DNA of 64,000 nucleotides from Lineus longissimus (taxonomy: Eukaryota; Nemertea; Pilidiophora; Heteronemertea; Lineidae): NCBI RefSeq assembly GCF_910592395.1, contig NC_088315.1:7256501-7320500 (forward strand). The letters are read 5' to 3'. Each line of letters opens with the position of its first letter. The stretch's first letter is position 1. The position numbers and the translations under genes are program-made. The notes beneath the pieces are model-generated. The model worked only from the letters and a program-made list of their open reading frames with translations. It was not told where the DNA came from and did not search any database. Shown here one piece after another: positions 57,711 to 64,000 of the stretch.

Positions 57711-57979
57711 TGGTTGTTCTCGTACTAAGTCTTGGCAGCTTTGGTAGATTCTGCCTCAGTTCCGAAATCAAGTCCCTGGGCTGGAAGATCATGAAATGCA
57801 ACTCTAAGCTAACTCTCTCTTTGCAAAGTTTAAGAGGCACTGCCGATGCAGCAGTTAGAACTAAGGAAACACTAAGGAAATTCCTACTTGAAAGAAAGGA
57901 ATCGCCATTATTTCATCACCATCTTTGGGGTACAGGACAAATACCTATCAAGGAAATTATCAAATTTGACCTAATGTGA

Positions 57980-58816
57980 CATTATGACACTGAAAAAACA
58001 GCTCCAACAAACAATTCACATAGAAAGAGAAAAAGTACACAAGTGGTAAATGGATTTGGGCATTTATCAAGTTTATGGATACGGGCATCTTGGCCACCTA
58101 CACCAATAGTATGACTATAATGACCCTTCCACTTCCTCTAACAATTGATGTCAAGTGAATCATTTTATAATTAAACATTTAACTAAAAGATTTTAAAATA
58201 AATTTGGCAATAAACTCAATTAAACAGAAAGTACATTGACATCTGAAGCATTGATTGGTGTGTTTTGAAAATTTTTTGCATTAAATTTCAATTTGGAGTT
58301 TGCTGGTGGCAGTTTACATCTTTGACAATGAAAAAAAGCTTTAAGTGGGCCATGTCCTTAATCAAGTTGCCAAATTTGCCATTTTTCTTTCCTCGGTTGA
58401 CATTAAACCATCATTCAATTACAGGTTTGTACCAGCATCTGAATTTGTTTATAGTCCAGTAGCCTCTGGACCCGCATCCAGCCTCCCATTGGCTTGTATA
58501 GCTTTGAGGAGCCGTGTTGTGTTGTCAAAGACATTGTGGGTCAAGATGCTCGACCAGGGGGACTTTCTCTAAAGTATGATTTCACTATGAGTTAATGGGC
58601 AGAGCGCACGAGGTCTGCTCAGTGTGTCTTGTTCCATAAGTCACACGGTCTGGTTGGGAGTCTAGTCACTCTTGGATGTCATTTGAAGTACGGTAGGTGT
58701 CTGATCAAATATTCAAAAGTTCTTTGATATTTTTGGACGTCAGCTTCATACCAGGCTTCTTCTTCTTCAGCATTTTCTCTGCTCTTGGAGGTGTTCATCT
58801 TCAGGTAGTATTCCTC
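57980..58816. other. Noncoding stretch
   Basis: AT-rich. No exon or repeat boundary was recognised. Confidence 0.35.
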
Positions 58817-58927
58817 CTACACTAGTGTTGGACCCAAATCGACCTCCCTAATCAGGGCACCTCTGTATCCAGGACAGCACTTGTTAGTCCTGAGGGTGAG
58901 GGTGTCCCTAATAGAGAGGTTCTACTG
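58817..58927. mobile_element. Family 1 MITE, truncated copy
   Basis: Keeps GGACAGCACTTGTTAGTCCT and the right end GAGAGGTTCTACTG, followed by TA at 58928-58929. The left terminal repeat is missing. Confidence 0.75.
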
Positions 58928-58929
58928 TA

Positions 58930-61900
58930 TACATTTGGGCCACCTGACGGTCACAGGTACTGCTCCTCCTCGTTTAATTACACACTAGCTAATGAGACAA
59001 AAAGGTCACAATAGCTGCAAAATATCCGCTGATACCTTATTGTTGTGAGTCGCTATCAATATGGCTACAAGAGTGACATTGTATCTTACTTGTATCTAAT
59101 TGGGGAGTCACCTGGCTATTGTTTTCTTTGATGACATTTTAATGATGTTGCGTAGCACTATCGATTGATGGAAACCTAACAAAGGGCCAGCATCTCACTC
59201 ATTGTCACTGGACCTCCTGCGGCCAAAATCATTATCTTATTGATATATGAGAATTATAGTATGCCAGTTAACCGTCTTCTTCCTCAAAGTTGGGCAGGTG
59301 TTGGTGTATCACTGCGGTTTTGAACACTGGGCACTCTGCAGGACTGGTCACTCCCCCTACGGGTGATCAAGGGACAACATTCATCCCCTGTGGGCTGGTT
59401 TACCATGCTGAAAAGAAACAGATGACGTGAAATTAAAGTTGTTGGTGCTCGGACAAGAATGCTACAAGTATGTTTGTGACAATCATGCAACCAACATGAC
59501 CAAATGCTATTGGTCACGAGAAAGATAACATGACATTTACTGTGACTTTTGTGATTATACATGATACTATCGCATGTCTTATCCAAAGTTCAACCGGATG
59601 GCCGTGGGGCATTTTTTCTTTTTTTCCAAAAGGGGTTAAATGAAATCATATCTGGCGAGAGTGCATTCCTGTACATGTTGGATAAGGCATCCAGTAATTA
59701 CTTTCTCTCTTATGATACAACGGTTAAATAGATGTGCCGCAAGATAATAAAGAGCTCCAACATCGTTAATAATCTTACTAATAAGTGTTATTTCTCGGCG
59801 CTATTGACTTGTACTTCCGCGTGACAATGGCTAAGAGTGGACGCTCTTGATGAAGCTGTGCGCAGCACGTCTTAATTACGAATGGTCGAGAATATCATCG
59901 GTGTTGTCCTCGCAGAAAAATCCAAGAATCTGAATAAACTGATTACAGGTGTCATTGATAGTGTCCTGATAAATTTCAAATTTTTCGTCTTGTGGCTGCG
60001 CTCGTGGCAATTCATTCTTTTGAAGTATTATTCAGAAGGTTCGTTTACCGCAAATTGTTTTTGCGCGATATTGCACGTTATCCGAAAAAAATCTAAATGG
60101 GTGATCACGGAGGTTTTTCTGGAACGCGTCTGTTCTGGTTGATAAATCTTTATTAAGAATTACAATTAGATTATGGAATCTTCTAAACAGGAATCTGTCA
60201 GAATCTGTAAATTTTCTTAGCCTGCTATAAAAAGAGGATGGAAAATGCCAATTTTTTTTATTTTGACGTTCAATTTTATTATGTGCTACATGTATGTTGA
60301 AACAATTGAATTATGTCATTTTGTCTTTTTTGTCCCGCAGGGCTTGTACTGCATTCTGAGGACAAAAACTTGATTAACAAGTTAGTTTTTTATAGCGACG
60401 ATTTGTTTTTATTCTTGTGATATTTCGTAAGGCATTTAGTAAGAAATGAAATTACACATACTTGTTAGCGATTATAGAAAACATTGATGATTGTTGTCAG
60501 GTGGAATGGCAGCATAGAAAAAATGGAATGCGAGTTATACTTTGGGTTACTTTTCACAGCAGACAAATAAAAAGTAACTTTTAGAGTATGGGTTATGATA
60601 GAAAAAGTTTTTGACAGCTGTATAACCAGTCATTTGTTAAAAAATAGGGACTGTGTCAAGACTGTGACAGAATAAAAATCATAATCATATTGATTATCAA
60701 AAAATGTGTTCAAAATGTCAAATGTTAAAAAAAAACCTAGCCTAATAATTTAGCAAGGATTCTTTGACTCAAGATCGAGAACAATTATGTCATGATCTGC
60801 TTGAAAACTCTGTTTCAAAATGATTTTTTTAGTGACACATTGCGTGTAAACTGAATAGCAGTTGCCTAGCGTTTAACAAACAAATAACTTCATAATGATC
60901 AAGTCGGCAATAGCGAGCTAAAAAATTGTGTTGTTCGTATTTTTCTCCGCTATTTTTCATCGTCATTAGCACAACATGTCATGAACGCCAGAATATGTCA
61001 TTTCTAAACACACCAATTAGGCTGGGCATTTTCTACTAAAATTTAAGACTAATTTCTTTCACGCAATAAAAATATCGCATTCACTGTTCGAGTTGCGTAT
61101 AATGCTTAATTAACATGCAATCTTAAATTAGTTTTTACACAGGAGACTGGATAGGAACAACCTTTTTATTTCTCGAAACGCGGCCATTGAAGACGCACTG
61201 AATGGTGCTGATAATGAACAGTAATTATATTCGTATTGACCTGCTTGAGACTATGGACGGTGCGCCAGTCCAAGATAGACGCAAAATAATTACAAGGTGC
61301 GTGAAGGTCCTTGGGTGTTGTTTGAATTCAGGTCATTGCTGCCCGGCAAGAGTGCTCAAAACAAGGCGGTCTCAGAATTGACCATTCTGGACATATAATC
61401 TGAAATATTGATTAGATCTGTCAATTAAGATACAATTTTTGCCACCAAAGGGTCTTGATTAAAGATCTTTTGGCTGCTATTGCGAGATGATTAGAGGGAC
61501 TGACAAATGGCAGCCAGACGGACCAGATGTAGGGAACTCACAATTTTTCCATCATGCTTTTGATTCACCTGCGGCGACAGTTTAGCAGTTTATCTTACCC
61601 ATCAGTTTTGCTGTGGCCAGTCTAAAACATCTATTGTGCAATCATAAAAAACTTCTTGTGTTCAAGAAGCAATCTGATACTGTAAGCGTGGAATATTTCG
61701 CCCTCGCACATCAAACCTGCCATCACCGCAGTGACCATGTTTGCAAAACTTGCAGAAAATGACAGAGGTGAAATTCTAACTGTTCCTCATTGTGTTCACA
61801 AGCTGAAGTGGAGATTGAGTGCCATTCTTCCATTCCAGCCTCATTTGACGAAAACAACACATACATAAATATAAAGCACCTGTACCAAAATAAGAGTGAA

Positions 61901-63720
61901 TTCTAGTTAGTTTAAGTTGAAATCAACATTCGTTGAAAGATAACAGTGACACTGCTAAATCTTTTCGATCATTTCTTCTGCCAAATTCACACGGCATTGT
62001 CAAAGCATTCCGAGTGTTCACCGACTGAGTTTAAGTGTTGTGTTTAAAATATTAATGATGCTGTCCATATCAGGACCTAAGAGGTGGAAAGATTTCATCG
62101 AGAGAAGCTCCTTGTTGCATTTCAATTAGTCCAGGTTGTGGAAGTTTCATGTTTTGTATTTAATTGTACATTTATATTGCTTAACCAGAAAGTCTCCCCT
62201 TTGCTACAGGGTTGGGCCCAAGAAACTGAGAATGAGGGGCAACTCGGTGTTTTTTCATCACTTTTCAATAATTCATATTCGATTTCAAAGAAATTTTCAA
62301 ATAAGGGGGAGGTGCGCAGCCCCCTCCCCACAAACACCCTCAGTGCATGCAGCTAATGAGTGTCTTGTACATTTCACTGTAATTCCAGTGAGATTGCTTC
62401 TCATTTTTACAAGGGATTTCCTTCAGTATACTGATATCACATCCATAATCCATCACCTCCGTGAGGCAATATTCCACAACTCCCTCAAAAGAAAGCCAAA
62501 GAAATCCTCCGACACATGATTGGGCGCACCTCGTAACAACAAAGCGTTGCCTCACTTTAAAGACGGTACCGCCCAAAGCCGCTCCAATCAGATTGTTCAA
62601 ATGACGAAAATGCAAAGCGCTCATTAGTCATTGTTTCAACAAATCGCAACTCACACATGAGCGCGTCCGGCATTCCTGTTGATTTTAGGCAACAATGTGT
62701 AAAGCCAACCTACGCAAACACCGACGATATTGTTGGCTTCAAAGCCCTGCTGCGCTCATGGGGAAACTTTGTCTTTTTTTGCTGCCGTTCTCTGGGCTAT
62801 GCATTTCATGCCTGCTGCTTTGAGAAATGGCATTTGCTAGTTCTTAGATAAAGCGAAAGAAAGTGCGAGTTTCTCTGCTTTGTGTTATTGCCAAATATTA
62901 AATTCTTCATTATTTCAGATATTTTCATTTTTGACACATCATTTTGATATCAGTTGCACATAAAGCGTTGTCAGTCAAACAACTTTTCAACTTTGTATTG
63001 CTGACCTAAAAAGAACTTTAGCACATTTGGCTTTCGTGCTCTTTGAATTTGCAGTTATGGATATCGGGTTTTTTTCATGCCCAATATCACAATTGGCTTC
63101 GGGAGTTGATTTGACGGCATCATTTCTTGATTTCACTTATTTGAAAAAGGAGTACAAAGCATATAAGTTTGCATCAAACACTTTTGATAGAAAAGTGAAT
63201 TCCTTTGTGTCAGACTTTGCAATTTATAACGATTTGTTTGGATGATTTCAAGTAAACGTAAGCTTCTAGACAGTAACTTTTGAAGTCACACAGTGAAATG
63301 ATATCATATTCCAACATGATAATTGCAAGATAAATGAAAATATTGCCTAGAAATATTTTGTTTACATTTGTGCCTTAATGAAAAAGTCTTAACACGACTT
63401 TGTGACCATGCTGAAGTATTCAACAGAAAGTTTATTAACTTTCTTGCATTGTTCAAAACACTTGTGAACAAATGAATCGAACAAGATATTTTACTTCCCT
63501 CCTCAACAGGAGAGTTCTATGTTAATGTGATACGGAATTGCGCAATACTTTCCGAAAAGTTGTAACTGACAATGGCGCTCTTTCTTTGCAGCATATACTG
63601 GGTGACACAAAAAAAATAGAGAAAGATCGTTCCCAGTCCGGTACTGGTACCTAATTAGAATAAGAGGTTTTTAAGATATTCTGGACACCTCAACATTGTC
63701 ATTTTCCATAGAGAACTACC
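58930..63720. other. Long noncoding stretch
   Basis: No gene recognised. The blocks 59,750-60,140 and 60,850-61,500 are complex and CpG-containing, with several TAATTA-type homeodomain core sites, and could be enhancers. A strong acceptor-like CTTTTTTGTCCCGCAG ends at 60340 but no donor follows at exon distance. A short GC-rich hairpin-like sequence, GGGGGAGGTG..CCCCCTCCCC, lies near 62308-62332. Confidence 0.35.
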
Positions 63721-63893
63721 TTAAAGAGGACTAGAGGCAGGAGGGTCAAATCGGTAGTCTTCAGGTGACCAATAGGAACAATTATATTCCACAAGAGTGA
63801 ATAGATTTGATGAATTGTGAGATAGGAGAGACACATATGGGAATGTAACCTACCAGTGGCTCCTTCCTATAATTTCCCTTTAAGACCACGTCT
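63721..63893. mobile_element. TTAA-flanked MITE, family 3, full copy
   Basis: TTAA at 63721-63724 and 63890-63893 bracket AGAGGACTAGAGGCAGGAG on the left and GGCTCCTTCCTATAATTTCC on the right. The element is about 165 bp, matching the restored length of the copy at 22.5 kb. The last 107 bp of the window show nothing. Confidence 0.78.
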
Positions 63894-64000
63894 TCTAGAA
63901 CTGTGGCCCGCTGCAACCTTATCTGTTTCTGCTCCTTGCAATCAATAAAAACTTAAGCATCATCGTTAACATTTGCTTATCAACGGTTTCATGGGTTACA

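Noticed and set aside
57560-57979. 139-codon open frame
   Set aside because: It overlaps GCTCACC-family sequence and has no domain.
60325-60400. Exon after the strong acceptor at 60340
   Set aside because: No usable donor follows within exon range and the frames close quickly.

Overview
The window is animal nuclear DNA. It has short exons with GT-AG introns, AT-rich intergenic sequence, AATAAA poly(A) signals and many small dispersed repeats. The three genes are ordinary metazoan genes. The repeat content (TA- and TTAA-flanked MITEs, a tRNA-derived SINE with a fish-like core, a CR1/L2-type LINE remnant, a dispersed family ending in GCTCACC/GGTGAGC) suggests a marine invertebrate, either a lophotrochozoan or a non-vertebrate deuterostome. 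I cannot name the species from sequence alone.

Genes fill only the first third. SERGEF (RCC1-repeat protein, minus strand, 7 coding exons, 371 aa) and NFYA (CCAAT-binding subunit, plus strand, 9 coding exons, 387 aa) lie head to head across a ~470-bp shared promoter that carries six CCAAT pentamers. ABCB8 (mitochondrial half ABC transporter, minus strand, 12 coding exons, 730 aa) lies tail to tail with NFYA. All three models were built by hand from splice sites; every junction keeps frame and the models run from start to stop. A minisatellite of 29 exact-length 22-bp units follows NFYA, and a tRNA-derived SINE sits between NFYA and ABCB8.

From about 21.1 kb to the end (~43 kb) I recognise no protein-coding gene. 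This part holds MITEs of at least two families, one nested inside another; a 5'-truncated LINE with a (TAA)n tail; a cluster of the GCTCACC family at 49.5-52.5 kb; a 333-bp higher-order tandem array at 53.9-56.1 kb; and several smaller degenerate tandem arrays. A strong splice donor just upstream of ABCB8 on the plus strand, and a few open stretches with good splice sites (34.3, 41.6 and 48.7 kb), leave open a plus-strand gene with large introns, but nothing in them is recognisable.

The genes do not form a pathway. The one regulatory link is that NF-YA is the sequence-specific subunit of the CCAAT-binding factor, and its own promoter, shared with SERGEF, is full of CCAAT boxes, so autoregulation is plausible. 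The rest is a record of nested small transposons and tandem duplications. I found no clearly new molecular system; the best leads are the CCAAT-dense bidirectional promoter, the dispersed repeat carrying nuclear-receptor-like DR3 sites, the TTAA-flanked MITE family, the minisatellite and the 333-bp array.
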